Counted from the stretch's first letter, positions 35,101 through 44,555 are shown. The stretch is 64,000 bases of DNA from Pseudomonas sp. 5P_3.1_Bac2 (GCF_025465995.1 NZ_JANLNY010000022.1:299961-363960); one strand, 5' to 3'. Numbers and translations are program-made. Notes: a model not told the origin generated them from the letters alone.

Positions 35101-36126
35101 TTAGCCTGGCAAACTGTGCCGATAGCGCTGCGGCGGCATGCCCTGCCAGCGCTTAAAAGCCCGGTAAAACGGCGACAGCTCGGCAAAGCCGCAAGCCCGC
35201 GCCACCTCGCGAATCGCCCAGCCCTGCTCCAGTAAGTGCTGGGCCTGCACCTTACGCACCTCATCATGCAGTTGGCGAAAACTCTGGTGCTGCACCGCCA
35301 AGGCCCGCTGCAAGCCACTTAAGGTCAGGCCCATGGCCTTAGCGCAGGCACGCAGGCTGCAATCGCCCTTAGTGAGGTTGAGCTCAATCCAATAGCGCAG
35401 ACGATTGAGCAGTTGGTTCTCCTGCAACTGCGCCAGCTCCTGCTCAGCCTGTTGATAGAGCACGGCGAAGACCTGTTCATTGGCACTGGGCGAAGGCAGC
35501 GTCAGCCAAGCGCTGGGGAACAGCATCGCGTCATGGGCCTGGGCAAAACGTGGCAGCACACCCAGCAAACGACGGTGCTCACTTAAGCGCCTGGGTGGCG
35601 GATGGCGAAACTCGATGGCGCTCGGCACAAAGGGGCCGCCACTAAAATGGCTGAGCATCTTCTGTAACAGCAGGGCCAGGCATTCCATCTGCTGCCGCAG
35701 CGAGCCCACGCCACGGTAGTTGAGGTCAAAGATCAGGCACGTCTGCTCGCCACGCGGCTCCAAGCGTGCGGCAAAGCCACCGGATAAAATCGCCTGAAAA
35801 CGCACCAGGCACTCCAGCGCCTGACCCAGATCACGGCTGGCCAGCAGCAAATAACCGAGCACATCCAAGGGCCGCGACTGCATCACCGCAGCCAGATGCA
35901 GACCAATTTCATCATCCCCCGTCAGCCCCGGCAGGGCTTGCCACAAGCGTGGGGCGTGGTCGTGCTCCTCGCGTCCACTCAGTTGCAAGACCGACAGCGG
36001 CAAACCTTGGTAGGCCTGACGATAGATGGTGGTCGGGTCAAAGCCCAAGCTGGCCAAGGCTTCATACAACAACAGGCGCAGGGTGGCGCTGTGGGTCAGG
36101 GCCGGGTTGGGCGCAGCGCTGGACAT
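35101..36126 (-). CDS. AraC-family transcriptional regulator
   Basis: 341 aa from ATG 36126 (MSSAAPNPALTH); a longer frame to 36186 runs through the operator and is rejected. An arabinose-binding-type N-terminal domain (PF12625) precedes the C-terminal helix-turn-helix pair, with CAKAMGLTLSGLQRALA and IREVARACGFAELSPFYRAFKRWQG. It is divergent from the acylase gene, with a 37-bp inverted repeat between. It probably controls hacB and/or itself. Confidence 0.9.
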   Translation of the reverse strand: MSSAAPNPALTHSATLRLLLYEALASLGFDPTTIYRQAYQGLPLSVLQLSGREEHDHAPRLWQALPGLTGDDEIGLHLAAVMQSRPLDVLGYLLLASRDLGQALECLVRFQAILSGGFAARLEPRGEQTCLIFDLNYRGVGSLRQQMECLALLLQKMLSHFSGGPFVPSAIEFRHPPPRRLSEHRRLLGVLPRFAQAHDAMLFPSAWLTLPSPSANEQVFAVLYQQAEQELAQLQENQLLNRLRYWIELNLTKGDCSLRACAKAMGLTLSGLQRALAVQHQSFRQLHDEVRKVQAQHLLEQGWAIREVARACGFAELSPFYRAFKRWQGMPPQRYRHSLPG

Positions 36127-36149
36127 GGGGCAACTCACAAGGCGATATT

Positions 36150-36186
36150 TTGACCAAAGGCTTCCAGCATTGAAGTCTTTGGTCAA
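36150..36186. promoter_or_regulatory. 37-bp inverted repeat in the AraC-hacB divergent region
   Basis: Outer arms TTGACCAAAG (36150-36159) and CTTTGGTCAA (36177-36186) are perfect. Inner arms CTTC and GAAG extend the pairing, with 7 bp in the centre. It lies just upstream of the AraC start and is a likely binding site for a dimer. Confidence 0.62.
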
Positions 36187-36284
36187 TGCCTAAGACCACT
36201 AACCCTCGCACAATGGCTAGCAACTACGGCTGGCGCGCATCGCCGATGCCTCTTGGCGCATAACTCCAAAAATAAGGAAGCCCC

Positions 36285-38675
36285 ATGAAACGCACCCTCA
36301 CTGCCCTCGCCTTATTGGTGGCCGCGGCTGCCGCTGGTGGTTATTGGTATGTGCACAGCAAGCAGCCGCAGCGCGCCGGTAGCGCCCAACTGCACGGCTT
36401 GCAGGATAAGGTTCAGGTCGATTACGACGAGCGCGGCGTGCCGCATATCCAAGCGCAGAATGAAGCCGACATGTACCGCGCCTTGGGCTATGTGCAGGCC
36501 CAGGATCGTCTGTTCCAGATGGAAATTCTGCGCCGCCTGGCCCGCGGTGAACTGGCCCAAGTGCTGGGCAGCAAGCTGCTGGACACCGACCGCCTGTTCC
36601 GCACCATCGGCCTGCGTGAACATGCCGACCGCTATGCCGCCAAGCTCGATCTGCAAGCGCCGGAAAACCTCGCCTTGCAGGCTTATCTGGAGGGCATCAA
36701 CCAGTTCCAGGACAGCCACCCCAAGCCCATCGAATTCGATCTCCTGGGCATTGAGCCGCGCCCCTTCACCCCCGCTGATGTGCTCAGCGTTGCGGGCTAT
36801 ATGGCTTACAGCTTTGCGGCGGGCTTTCGTACCGAACCGGTGCTGACCCATATCCGCGATGAGCTAGGCGCTGACTACCTCAAGGTGTTTGACCTTAACT
36901 GGCACCCGCAAGGCGTGGTCGGCCAGCACTCAGACGCAAAAAACCTGACAGCCAATGACTGGCAGGACCTCAACGCCATCGCCAGGCTCAGCCTCAGCGC
37001 TCTGGAGCAAACGGGTCTGCCGCAGTTTGAAGGCAGCAACGCCTGGGCTGTCTCCGGCAGCCGCACCGCCAGCGGCAAACCGCTGCTGGCCGGTGATCCG
37101 CATATCCGCTTTGCGCTGCCTTCGGTGTGGTACGAAGCCAGCCTGAGCTACCCCGGCTTTAACCTCTACGGTCATCACCAAGCGCTCAATCCGGTCGCCT
37201 CCTTGGGGCATAACCGCGATTTCGCCTGGAGCCTGACCATGTTCCAGAACGACGATCTGGACTTAGTCGCCGAGCAAACCAACCCGGCCAACCCCAACCA
37301 GATCTGGCACCAAGGCCAGTGGGTGGAGCTGCAAAGCCGCGAGGAGCAGATCGAGGTCAAAGACGGCGAGCCGGTCACCCTGACCATCCGCCGCTCGCCC
37401 AACGGGCCGATCATCAACAGCGCCTTGGGCGCAAGCGTCGGCAGCACGCCGATTGCCATGTGGTGGAGCTTTCTAGAAACCGACAACCCGATCCTGCGCG
37501 GTTTTTACCAACTCAACCGCGCCAGCACTTTGCCGCAAGCTCGCGCAGCCGTTGAGCATATCGAGGCGCCTGGGCTAAACGTGATGTGGGCCAACGCCCA
37601 AGGCGATATCGCCTGGTGGGCCGCTGCCAAACTGCCGCGCCGGCCACAGGGGGTAAACCCGAGCTTTATCCTTGATGGCGCCAGCCCCGAGGCGGACAAA
37701 TTAGGCTTCTATCCCTTTAGCGACAACCCGCAGGAAGAGAACCCGGCGCGCGGCTATATCGTCTCGGCCAACTTCCAGCCCGTATCACCCACAGGCATTG
37801 AGATTCCCGGCTATTACAACCTGGCCGACCGTGGCCAGCGCCTGGATGATCGCCTCAGCAACCCCGCCGTGAAGTGGGATGTGCACAACAGCCAAGCCCT
37901 GCAACTGGAGGGCGGTACGGCTTATCCGCAGCGCCTGCTCAAGCCCATCGCCGAGGAGCTGCGCGCGGCGGCCAGCGATCCACAGCAAAGCCAGTTGGTC
38001 GAGGAACTGCTCAGCTGGGACGGCCAGCATCAGCTCAATAGCCGCGCAGCTACAGTGTTTAACCAGCTGGTTTACCAACTGAGCGAAGCGGCCATGGCCG
38101 ATGAACTGGGCCAGGCGTTCTTCGCCAACCTTCTGCAAACCCGCGCGCTGGACAGCGCCCTGCCACGCTTAACGGCGGACGCCCACACCCCGTGGTGGGA
38201 TGTACGCGGTACCGAGGCGGTGGAAAGCCGTGGTGATATCGTCAAACAGGCCTGGCAAGCCAGCCTTCAGCACCTGCAAAGCAGCTTGGGCAAGGACATG
38301 AATCAGTGGCAATGGGGCCAGACCCATACCCTCACCCACAATCACCCGCTGGGTCAGCAAAAGCCGTTGGACAAACTGTTTAATGTCGGCCCCTTTGCCG
38401 CCCCCGGTGGCCGCGAGACCCCGAATAACCTGTCCTATGCCATCACCGCCGCGCCTTGGCCGGTGGTGCACGGCCCCTCGACGCGGCGCTTGATCGATCT
38501 GGCTGACGCCAGTCAGGCCCTGGGTATCAACCCCGTCGGGCAAAGCGGCGTGCTGTTCGATAAGCACTATGCCGATCAGGCCGAGGCGTATATACGCGGC
38601 GAGTATCAGCCTATGCATTTGGATGCGGCGGATATTCAGCAACACAGCCGCGGCCAGTTAGTGCTGCAACCCTGA
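36285..38675 (+). CDS. hacB: Penicillin/acyl-homoserine-lactone acylase HacB-like
   Basis: 796 aa Ntn hydrolase of the penicillin amidase family. The N-terminal signal or anchor is near residues 5-22. The alpha part includes RGVPHIQAQNEADMYRALGY. The nucleophile Ser251 follows Gly in EGSNAWAVSGSR, where the precursor would be cut. The beta chain carries GHNRDFAWS and the later NNLSYA. It hydrolyses acyl amides, possibly quorum-sensing lactones, in the periplasm. Length and position beside spu/serA-type loci point to HacB (PA0305-like) over QuiP or PvdQ. Confidence 0.85.
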   Translation: MKRTLTALALLVAAAAAGGYWYVHSKQPQRAGSAQLHGLQDKVQVDYDERGVPHIQAQNEADMYRALGYVQAQDRLFQMEILRRLARGELAQVLGSKLLDTDRLFRTIGLREHADRYAAKLDLQAPENLALQAYLEGINQFQDSHPKPIEFDLLGIEPRPFTPADVLSVAGYMAYSFAAGFRTEPVLTHIRDELGADYLKVFDLNWHPQGVVGQHSDAKNLTANDWQDLNAIARLSLSALEQTGLPQFEGSNAWAVSGSRTASGKPLLAGDPHIRFALPSVWYEASLSYPGFNLYGHHQALNPVASLGHNRDFAWSLTMFQNDDLDLVAEQTNPANPNQIWHQGQWVELQSREEQIEVKDGEPVTLTIRRSPNGPIINSALGASVGSTPIAMWWSFLETDNPILRGFYQLNRASTLPQARAAVEHIEAPGLNVMWANAQGDIAWWAAAKLPRRPQGVNPSFILDGASPEADKLGFYPFSDNPQEENPARGYIVSANFQPVSPTGIEIPGYYNLADRGQRLDDRLSNPAVKWDVHNSQALQLEGGTAYPQRLLKPIAEELRAAASDPQQSQLVEELLSWDGQHQLNSRAATVFNQLVYQLSEAAMADELGQAFFANLLQTRALDSALPRLTADAHTPWWDVRGTEAVESRGDIVKQAWQASLQHLQSSLGKDMNQWQWGQTHTLTHNHPLGQQKPLDKLFNVGPFAAPGGRETPNNLSYAITAAPWPVVHGPSTRRLIDLADASQALGINPVGQSGVLFDKHYADQAEAYIRGEYQPMHLDAADIQQHSRGQLVLQP

Positions 38676-39141
38676 GCGCCGCACCGCAGAGGCCCAAGCC
38701 CGCACGCCAGGGCCTCTGCTGGTCGGCCTGCTGACCGTGGGCCTATGGCACGGGGCTGGGCCGTGATCAAAGCAACCACAACGCCCCAGACTTTTACCCA
38801 AGCACTGAGGGCAATCGACGTTTGCTGGGGGTGAATAGCGGCGCGAGTGAAGCCATGGCGCCATGCTGTGCTGCTGGCTATCCGTGCCGTGCCCGATACG
38901 CCCTTACTGCCCTTTGATGCGCTGAATCGGCCAACGCACTCGGCTAAAGGTCAGCCGCAGGCTTAACCGCCTAAGCCACAGGAGGCCGGCCTTAGGCGCC
39001 CTATAATGCTTCCTGATTAGATAGTCAGATAATAATTAGCTATCGAACCATTGGTTCTTTTCAATTTAAATCAATGAGATACAACTTGTAGGCTTGTCCT
39101 ATCGCGCTACAACGCGCTTTGACAGCAACGAGGTAATCTCA
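38676..39141. other. Intergenic region between hacB and katB
   Basis: 466 bp. A hairpin after hacB at 38686-38719, then non-coding sequence, then an AT-rich katB control region from about 39000 with TATAAT (39002), a GATAG/CTATC inverted repeat (39020-39044) and TTGGTT (39051). Short frames in it look random. Confidence 0.6.
38686..38719 (+). terminator. Hairpin after hacB, terminator without T-tract
   Basis: GCAGAGGCCC and GGGCCTCTGC with a 14-nt loop, 11 bp past the hacB stop. No T-run follows, so it may only stabilise or pause the transcript. Confidence 0.45.
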
Positions 39142-40668
39142 ATGTCTCTGACTACCCCATTCCGTCTGACTGCTACGGCCTTAGCACTGGGCATGATGTC
39201 CGTGTCGGTCAGCGCCGCCAACCTGACCCGCGACAGCGGCGCAGCGGTTGGCGACAACCAGAACTCGCAAACGGCCGGCGCTAACGGCCCAGTAGTGCTG
39301 CAAGACGCTCACATGCTGCAAAAACTGCAGCGTTTCGACCGTGAACGTATCCCGGAGCGCGTGGTACACGCCCGTGGTACCGGCGCCCACGGTGAGTTCA
39401 CCGCCAGCGCGGATCTGTCCGATCTGACCATTGCCAGCCTGTTCACCCCCGGCAAAACCACTCCGGTGTTCGTGCGTTTCTCCAGCGTGGTACACGGTAA
39501 CCACAGCCCGGAAACCCTGCGTGACCCGCGTGGCTTCGCCACTAAGTTCTACACCGCGGACGGCAACTGGGACCTGGTCGGCAACAACTTCCCGACCTTC
39601 TTTATCCGCGATGCCATCAAGTTCCCGGACATGGTTCACGCCTTTAAGCCTGACCCAGACAAGAACTACGGCACCAACAAGACCCTGTTCGACTTCTTCA
39701 GCCACGTGCCGGAAGCGACTCGTACTCTGACCATGCTGTTCTCCAACTACGGCACCCCAGCTGACTACCGCCATATGGACGGCAGCTCGGTGCACGCTTA
39801 CAAGTTCGTCAACGCCAAAGGCGAGTACAACTATGTGAAGTTCAACTGGAAGAGCCAGCAGGGCGTTAAAAACAACGACCCGCAAACCACTGAGCGCATC
39901 CAGGGTAAAGACTTCAACCACATGAGCCGCGACCTGATCACTGCGATCAACGCCGGTGACTATCCGAAGTGGGACCTGTACGTGCAGATCATCAAGCCTG
40001 AAGACCTGGCTAAGTTCGAGTACAACCCGCTGGACGCCACCAAAATCTGGCCTGATGTCCCCGAGAAGAAAGTCGGCACCATGGTTCTGAACAAGAACCC
40101 AGCCAACGTCTTCCAAGAGACCGAGCAAGTGGCGATGGCGCCATCCAACTTCATCCCGGGGATCGAGCCTTCGGAAGACCGCCTGCTGCAAGGTCGTCTG
40201 TTTAGCTACGCCGACACCCAGATGTACCGCCTGGGAGCTAACCACAGCCTGCTGCCGATCAACCAGCCGAAAGTGGCGGTCAACAGCAACAACCAGGACG
40301 GCGCGCACAACACCGGCGCTCGCACTGGCGAGGTGAACTACGAGCCAAGCGCACTTTCGCCGAAGCCTCAAGCAGAGTCCGCCCGCTACAGCCAACTGCC
40401 GCTGTCTGGCACTACCCAGCAGCAGAAGATCTACAAAGAGCAGAACTTCAAGCAAGCAGGCGAGCTGTACCGTTCTTTCACCAAGAAAGAACAGGCTGAC
40501 CTGATCACTTCGCTGGGCGGCGCGCTGAGCGAAGCGCAAGAGCCAGCCAAGCTGCAAATGCTGGCGTACTTCTACAAGGCCGATGCCGACTACGGCACTG
40601 CCCTGAGCAAAGTCGCCAAAGGTGATATCGCCCGCGTCAAAGCGCTGGCTGCCAAGCTCAAAGACTAA
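39142..40668 (+). CDS. katB: Periplasmic catalase KatB
   Basis: 508 aa from ATG 39142; a GAGG site lies upstream, and the longer frame from 39094 is unsupported. Clade 3-type haem catalase with a signal peptide (cleaved near SVSAAN). The active-site His is H76 in ERVVHARGTGAHG, the distal Asn in NNFPTFFIRD, and the haem-ligating Tyr in LFSYADTQMYRLG. It removes hydrogen peroxide. It is followed by ankB, a pairing known from P. aeruginosa where AnkB is needed for full KatB activity. Confidence 0.96.
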   Translation: MSLTTPFRLTATALALGMMSVSVSAANLTRDSGAAVGDNQNSQTAGANGPVVLQDAHMLQKLQRFDRERIPERVVHARGTGAHGEFTASADLSDLTIASLFTPGKTTPVFVRFSSVVHGNHSPETLRDPRGFATKFYTADGNWDLVGNNFPTFFIRDAIKFPDMVHAFKPDPDKNYGTNKTLFDFFSHVPEATRTLTMLFSNYGTPADYRHMDGSSVHAYKFVNAKGEYNYVKFNWKSQQGVKNNDPQTTERIQGKDFNHMSRDLITAINAGDYPKWDLYVQIIKPEDLAKFEYNPLDATKIWPDVPEKKVGTMVLNKNPANVFQETEQVAMAPSNFIPGIEPSEDRLLQGRLFSYADTQMYRLGANHSLLPINQPKVAVNSNNQDGAHNTGARTGEVNYEPSALSPKPQAESARYSQLPLSGTTQQQKIYKEQNFKQAGELYRSFTKKEQADLITSLGGALSEAQEPAKLQMLAYFYKADADYGTALSKVAKGDIARVKALAAKLKD

Positions 40669-40683
40669 GACTTTAGCTAGGTC

Positions 40684-40716
40684 ACTCGGGCCCGCTCCAC
40701 AAGGGCGGGCCCGAGT
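40684..40716 (+). promoter_or_regulatory. Strong intercistronic hairpin between katB and ankB
   Basis: Twelve-base perfect arms ACTCGGGCCCGC and GCGGGCCCGAGT with a 9-nt loop. No T-tract follows, so it probably sets the katB:ankB transcript ratio or stabilises the katB message. Confidence 0.6.
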
Positions 40717-40734
40717 CATTACGGGAGACTTACC

Positions 40735-41295
40735 ATGACTCGCGTTTTACCCTTGATGTTACTGCTGCTAAGCGTGCTGGCCGGTCCCAGTATGGCCACC
40801 GAGAGCACGCAGCAGACCGCTCAGCAAGAGGTTGCCCAACAGCTGCGCGACTATTTGCTCAATGCCGCCCGCACAGGCGATGCCTTGATCATCAACGAAT
40901 TTATTCAGGCCGGTTATGACCTCAACACGCAGAACGAAAAAGGCTACACCGCCCTGATTCTGGCGGCCTATAACGGCCAGGCCATCGCCGTCGAGCAACT
41001 GCTCAAAGCCGGTGCCAACCCCTGCACCGAAGACGTACGCGGCAACACGGCCCTGATGGGCGCAATCTTTAAGGGTGAGCTGCGCATCGCCAAGCGCCTG
41101 ATGCAAGCCGAGTGCAGCGCCAACCAGGCCAACCACTCCGGGCAAACCCCAGCCATGTACGCCGCGCTGTTTCAGCGCAAAGAAATCCTTGAACAACTGC
41201 GCGCCCACGGCGCCGATATGAGCGCCCAAGACGCCATGGGCAACAGTGTGGAAAACCTGCTCAAGGGTGAATTCAGCCAGGTGCCACAGCGCTAA
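40735..41295 (+). CDS. ankB: Ankyrin-repeat protein AnkB
   Basis: 186 aa. A signal peptide (cleaved near AGPSMA) precedes ankyrin repeats: GYDLNTQNEKGYTALILAAY, GANPCTEDVRGNTALMGAIF, and the following QANHSGQTPAMYAALF and GADMSAQDAMGNS. It acts in the periplasm with KatB, probably as a scaffold or chaperone. GGGAG lies before the ATG. It is cotranscribed with katB through a stable hairpin. Confidence 0.93.
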   Translation: MTRVLPLMLLLLSVLAGPSMATESTQQTAQQEVAQQLRDYLLNAARTGDALIINEFIQAGYDLNTQNEKGYTALILAAYNGQAIAVEQLLKAGANPCTEDVRGNTALMGAIFKGELRIAKRLMQAECSANQANHSGQTPAMYAALFQRKEILEQLRAHGADMSAQDAMGNSVENLLKGEFSQVPQR

Positions 41296-41346
41296 AGCAT
41301 GCCGAGTGATCAGGCCGGGCTAGCCTTAAGCCGCCCGACACTGGCT

Positions 41347-43131
41347 TTAACGTACCGTCAGGGCGATAGGCTCATCACTGAAGTCGAAGCTGGCAAGGAA
41401 ACGGCGAACCTCCAAGAGATTGCCGCTGACCTTTACATCGCCCAGCAGCGCCCCTTTGAGCAGGCTGGTGTCACCACTGATGATGCTGTTCAGATAGCTT
41501 TTGTTGAGCGTCAGGCGCAGCGTGGTATCGGCGGCGATACCAGGGTGCAACTGCGCCACGCCGCGGCGGATTTCTAGGGACCACTGCTCATTAATATCGG
41601 GTAAGGCAAAGCCCAAGGTCATTTCTAGATCCTCACTTTTCTGCGGGTCGATACGCGTCACCCAGTTCTGCAAAAACACTTGGGTCGGCAGGTTTTTCAG
41701 CATGGCGGGGGATAAAAACGCGCCGCGCAGACGAGCACTCATATCCTTGGCCAACGCACCGTCGAGCTGGCCTTCGAGCTCCATGGCACTCATCAAATAC
41801 CAATTACGCCAGTTGATATTCATGCTGGCATAACCCAGTTTGCGAAAACTACGCGCCTTGATCTGGCGCGCCAGTTGATCGTCGTGATCCAGGCGGATGC
41901 TGTAGCTCGCCAGCTCCGCCGCCCATTGATAATCCCCGGCCAGATACGCATTGCCCGCAGCCAACAGCACCTTGTCGCGACCGCCCATTAACTCGACCAG
42001 GCGCCGGGATTTTTCTACCGCAGGGATCGGGTCCAGCTCCACCGGATCGCCTTGGAACCATCCCAGATAGCCCTGATAAATCTGCCGCACGCTGTGCTTA
42101 ACCGTGCCGTAGTACTCACGCAGGTAGGGCGTATAGCCGGCCAGGTGAGCGGGTAATTGCACCTTTTCCACCAGTTCATCGGGGGTTAGGCCTTTATTCA
42201 TCCAGCGTACCGTCTGGTCGTGGATATAGGCGATGGCGTCACGCGTCATGCGCAGCACTTCCTCCACCTTGGCCGCGCCGGACACTGGCTGGCCATGCAG
42301 CGGCACCATGTAGTCCGCCTTGAAGGCACGCAATTTATCTAAGCTCGCCACCCACACTTGCGGGTCGCGGAACTTGGTGCCGCGCAAGGTGTGGATGTTG
42401 GGCAAGGTCGGCCCCTGCGTCACCTCGGCGCTGATCAGCACGCGGTTATTGGGCAGGTATAAGACAATTTCATCCGGCGCTTCGCTAGGCACATGCCGAA
42501 ACTGCACGGGCAGGCCGGCAATTTGCGTATCCAACTGGTCAGCAAAGGTGATGGTCGGCGCGATAAAGGTCGATATGCCCTCATGCACCAAAGGCCCCAA
42601 ACCGCCATTCATACCCTGCTTGTCAGCCTCTGGCAAAACTGCACCAAAGCTGTAGCCGGAGCGCACCGCAAGGATCGGCCCGACCAGCGAACCTTGGGTC
42701 ACCACGTTCTCTTGTAGGCTCTCGTGGGCATAAATTTGCACTTCGCCGCTGCGAACTTGCTCTTCACTGACGAAGCCCTGCACCCCGTTGATATGGTCAG
42801 GGTGGAAGTGGGTATAGACGATGGCCTTGATCGGCTTGGCGCTGATCTTGCGAAACTCCGCCAGCACTTTACGTGACTGCTGCGCCGACTCACCGGTATC
42901 GACAATGATCAGCCCCTCGGGTGCCTCGATCATCACGCTATTGGCCAAATTCCACCCCACCGCTGACCAGACGTTGTCGGCAATCGGGTAGACCTTGGTG
43001 GCGAAATGCGCGGTGTGCGCCGCCAGTTCGGGATGGATGCTCGGGGTCAGGGTTTCTGCAGGCAGGTCGGCATAGCTGCACAACGGCACAGTGGCTGCCA
43101 ACAGCCAGGCGCTGAGGCGAAACAGGGTCAT
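41347..43131 (-). CDS. Alkyl/aryl sulfatase, metallo-beta-lactamase fold (SdsA1-like)
   Basis: 594 aa. A signal peptide (cleaved near LCSYADL) is followed by a metallo-beta-lactamase domain with the zinc motif YTHFHPDHING (H-x-H-x-D-H), later SAEVTQGPTLPN and PLHGQPVSG. Then an alkyl-sulfatase dimerisation region (GLTPDELVEKVQLP, YGTVKHSVRQIYQGYLGWF) and a C-terminal SCP2-like domain. It hydrolyses alkyl sulfates such as dodecyl sulfate, releasing alcohol. It is shorter than SdsA1 (about 658 aa). Divergent from a LysR regulator, as sdsA1/sdsB1 are. Confidence 0.88.
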   Translation of the reverse strand: MTLFRLSAWLLAATVPLCSYADLPAETLTPSIHPELAAHTAHFATKVYPIADNVWSAVGWNLANSVMIEAPEGLIIVDTGESAQQSRKVLAEFRKISAKPIKAIVYTHFHPDHINGVQGFVSEEQVRSGEVQIYAHESLQENVVTQGSLVGPILAVRSGYSFGAVLPEADKQGMNGGLGPLVHEGISTFIAPTITFADQLDTQIAGLPVQFRHVPSEAPDEIVLYLPNNRVLISAEVTQGPTLPNIHTLRGTKFRDPQVWVASLDKLRAFKADYMVPLHGQPVSGAAKVEEVLRMTRDAIAYIHDQTVRWMNKGLTPDELVEKVQLPAHLAGYTPYLREYYGTVKHSVRQIYQGYLGWFQGDPVELDPIPAVEKSRRLVELMGGRDKVLLAAGNAYLAGDYQWAAELASYSIRLDHDDQLARQIKARSFRKLGYASMNINWRNWYLMSAMELEGQLDGALAKDMSARLRGAFLSPAMLKNLPTQVFLQNWVTRIDPQKSEDLEMTLGFALPDINEQWSLEIRRGVAQLHPGIAADTTLRLTLNKSYLNSIISGDTSLLKGALLGDVKVSGNLLEVRRFLASFDFSDEPIALTVR

Positions 43132-43158
43132 TGTCGGTAGCTCTTGTAGTTATTGACC

Positions 43159-43173
43159 TTGCCAGATTGGCAA
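43159..43173. promoter_or_regulatory. LysR-type operator between the sulfatase and its regulator
   Basis: TTGCCA-GAT-TGGCAA, a perfect dyad containing T-N11-A. A matching half site TGCCAAT is at 43188-43194, giving a second inverted repeat ATTGGCA-N15-TGCCAAT. Confidence 0.62.
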
Positions 43174-43227
43174 ACACGTATTGATACTGCCAATGCATTC
43201 CAATCTACCAATTAATGTATTTGACTC

Positions 43228-44142
43228 ATGAATGACTTACGCCAACTGCGCCACTTTGTCAGCCTTGCCGAGCATGGTCACTTTGCCCGTGCCGCAGAGG
43301 CCGTGCACCTCACCCAGCCGGCGCTGAGTCGCAGCATTCAGGCGCTAGAAAGCCAATTGGGCTGTCGCCTAGTCGATCGTCATAGCCGCGGCTGCTCCCT
43401 GACTGAGCATGGCCAACTGGTCCTGCAACATGCCCGGCGCTTACTGGCCGGCAGTCGTGCGCTGAGTAATGCAGTCAGCCAGCTGACTAACCTGGCCAGC
43501 GGCGAGCTGCGTTTAGGTGCCGGCCCGTTCCCCGCTGCGCGCTTAGTCCCCCAAGCTGTCGGCTGCTTTACTGAGCGCTATGCGCAAGTACAGGTGCGTT
43601 TGCAGGTGGAAAACTGGCTGCAGTTGCGCCAACGCTTGCTCGATGATGAGTTGGAGTTGTTTGTCGCCGATATTCGCGAGATCGAACACGACCCGCAGTT
43701 ATGCATCACACCGCTGCAACGCCATCAGGGCGTCATGTTTTGCCGGCCGGACCATCCCCTAGTGGGTCAGGGCCCACTGAGTTATGCCGAGCTGCGCCGC
43801 TATCCCCTGGCCAGCCCGCGTCTGCCTCAAAAAGTCGAGCAACAGCTAGCCCTGGTTGCCCCCCAGGCCGAGCCGTTGAGCATCCTCTGTGACAATGTGC
43901 TGGTGCTCAAAGAGTTGGTCTGCAACAGCCAGGCCATCAGCCTCGCCCCCTGGGATGTGGTGGCCCAGGATGTGAGCTGCGGCCGCTTAGCCGTGCTGCC
44001 ACTGGTGGACGCCCTCAGCCAACATTCGGCTTACGGCATCGTCAGCCACAGCGGCCATAGCTTGTCGCCGGCTGCGGCTGAGTTGCAGGCCATCCTGTTA
44101 AGCCAGGATGGCGGCGCCAGCGTGCCACCTTATCCCGCGTAG
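43228..44142 (+). CDS. LysR-family regulator, probably of the alkyl sulfatase
   Basis: 304 aa. A winged helix-turn-helix (HFARAAEAVHLTQPALSRSI) and an effector-binding domain. It is divergent from the alkyl sulfatase, with a 96-bp gap holding LysR-type dyads, which parallels SdsB1 activating sdsA1. Its 3' end overlaps the convergent MAPEG gene by 13 bp. Confidence 0.9.
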   Translation: MNDLRQLRHFVSLAEHGHFARAAEAVHLTQPALSRSIQALESQLGCRLVDRHSRGCSLTEHGQLVLQHARRLLAGSRALSNAVSQLTNLASGELRLGAGPFPAARLVPQAVGCFTERYAQVQVRLQVENWLQLRQRLLDDELELFVADIREIEHDPQLCITPLQRHQGVMFCRPDHPLVGQGPLSYAELRRYPLASPRLPQKVEQQLALVAPQAEPLSILCDNVLVLKELVCNSQAISLAPWDVVAQDVSCGRLAVLPLVDALSQHSAYGIVSHSGHSLSPAAAELQAILLSQDGGASVPPYPA

Positions 44143-44555
44143 ACCAGACGCAGCGCGTTATAGGTCAGGACAAACAGGGCGATATTGGACAGTACGAACA
44201 AGCCGAAGCGCAGCTCGATCTTGTTCACCAGCGCCTGCAACAAGCTGTGCAGCACCCGCAAGCCGACATAGGCCCAGGCCCAATACAGATTCCAGCCATC
44301 GCCCGCGCCGAGCAGGGCCAAACTGATGGCCAGCGCATAGAAGATGGTTGGCTGTTCCATCAGATGGTTGTAGTTATCCGCCTTCCAGCGCACCTTGGCC
44401 GGCAAGCTCGCCATCTGCGTGCCGTTAGGGGCCTGTGGATCCAGCTTAAGCTGGGCGGCCTGAATCGCCGGAATGCGCGTGGCGTACATCCACAGCCACA
44501 TCAGCATGCTCCAAGCCACTAGGGTGATCACGGGGGTCAAAATCGCACTGTGCAT
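44130..44555 (-). CDS. MAPEG-family membrane protein
   Basis: 141 aa with four predicted membrane helices, the eicosanoid/glutathione-metabolism fold. Family marks are KADNYNHLMEQPTIFYALA, then WAYVGLRVLHSLLQ. ATG 44555 (MHSAILTPVI) has GAGG 6 nt upstream and is preferred over two earlier in-frame ATGs. Function in bacteria is unknown; some relatives have glutathione-dependent peroxidase or transferase activity. Confidence 0.86.
   Translation of the reverse strand: MHSAILTPVITLVAWSMLMWLWMYATRIPAIQAAQLKLDPQAPNGTQMASLPAKVRWKADNYNHLMEQPTIFYALAISLALLGAGDGWNLYWAWAYVGLRVLHSLLQALVNKIELRFGLFVLSNIALFVLTYNALRLVYAG

Noticed and set aside
38658..38864. Small ORF after hacB
   Set aside because: No ribosome site, no recognisable domain, overlaps the hacB end and hairpin.
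39020..39044. OxyR site upstream of katB
   Set aside because: GATAG and CTATC form an inverted repeat, but the 15-bp spacing does not fit ATAG-N7-CTAT-N7-ATAG-N7-CTAT. Kept only as an unassigned dyad.
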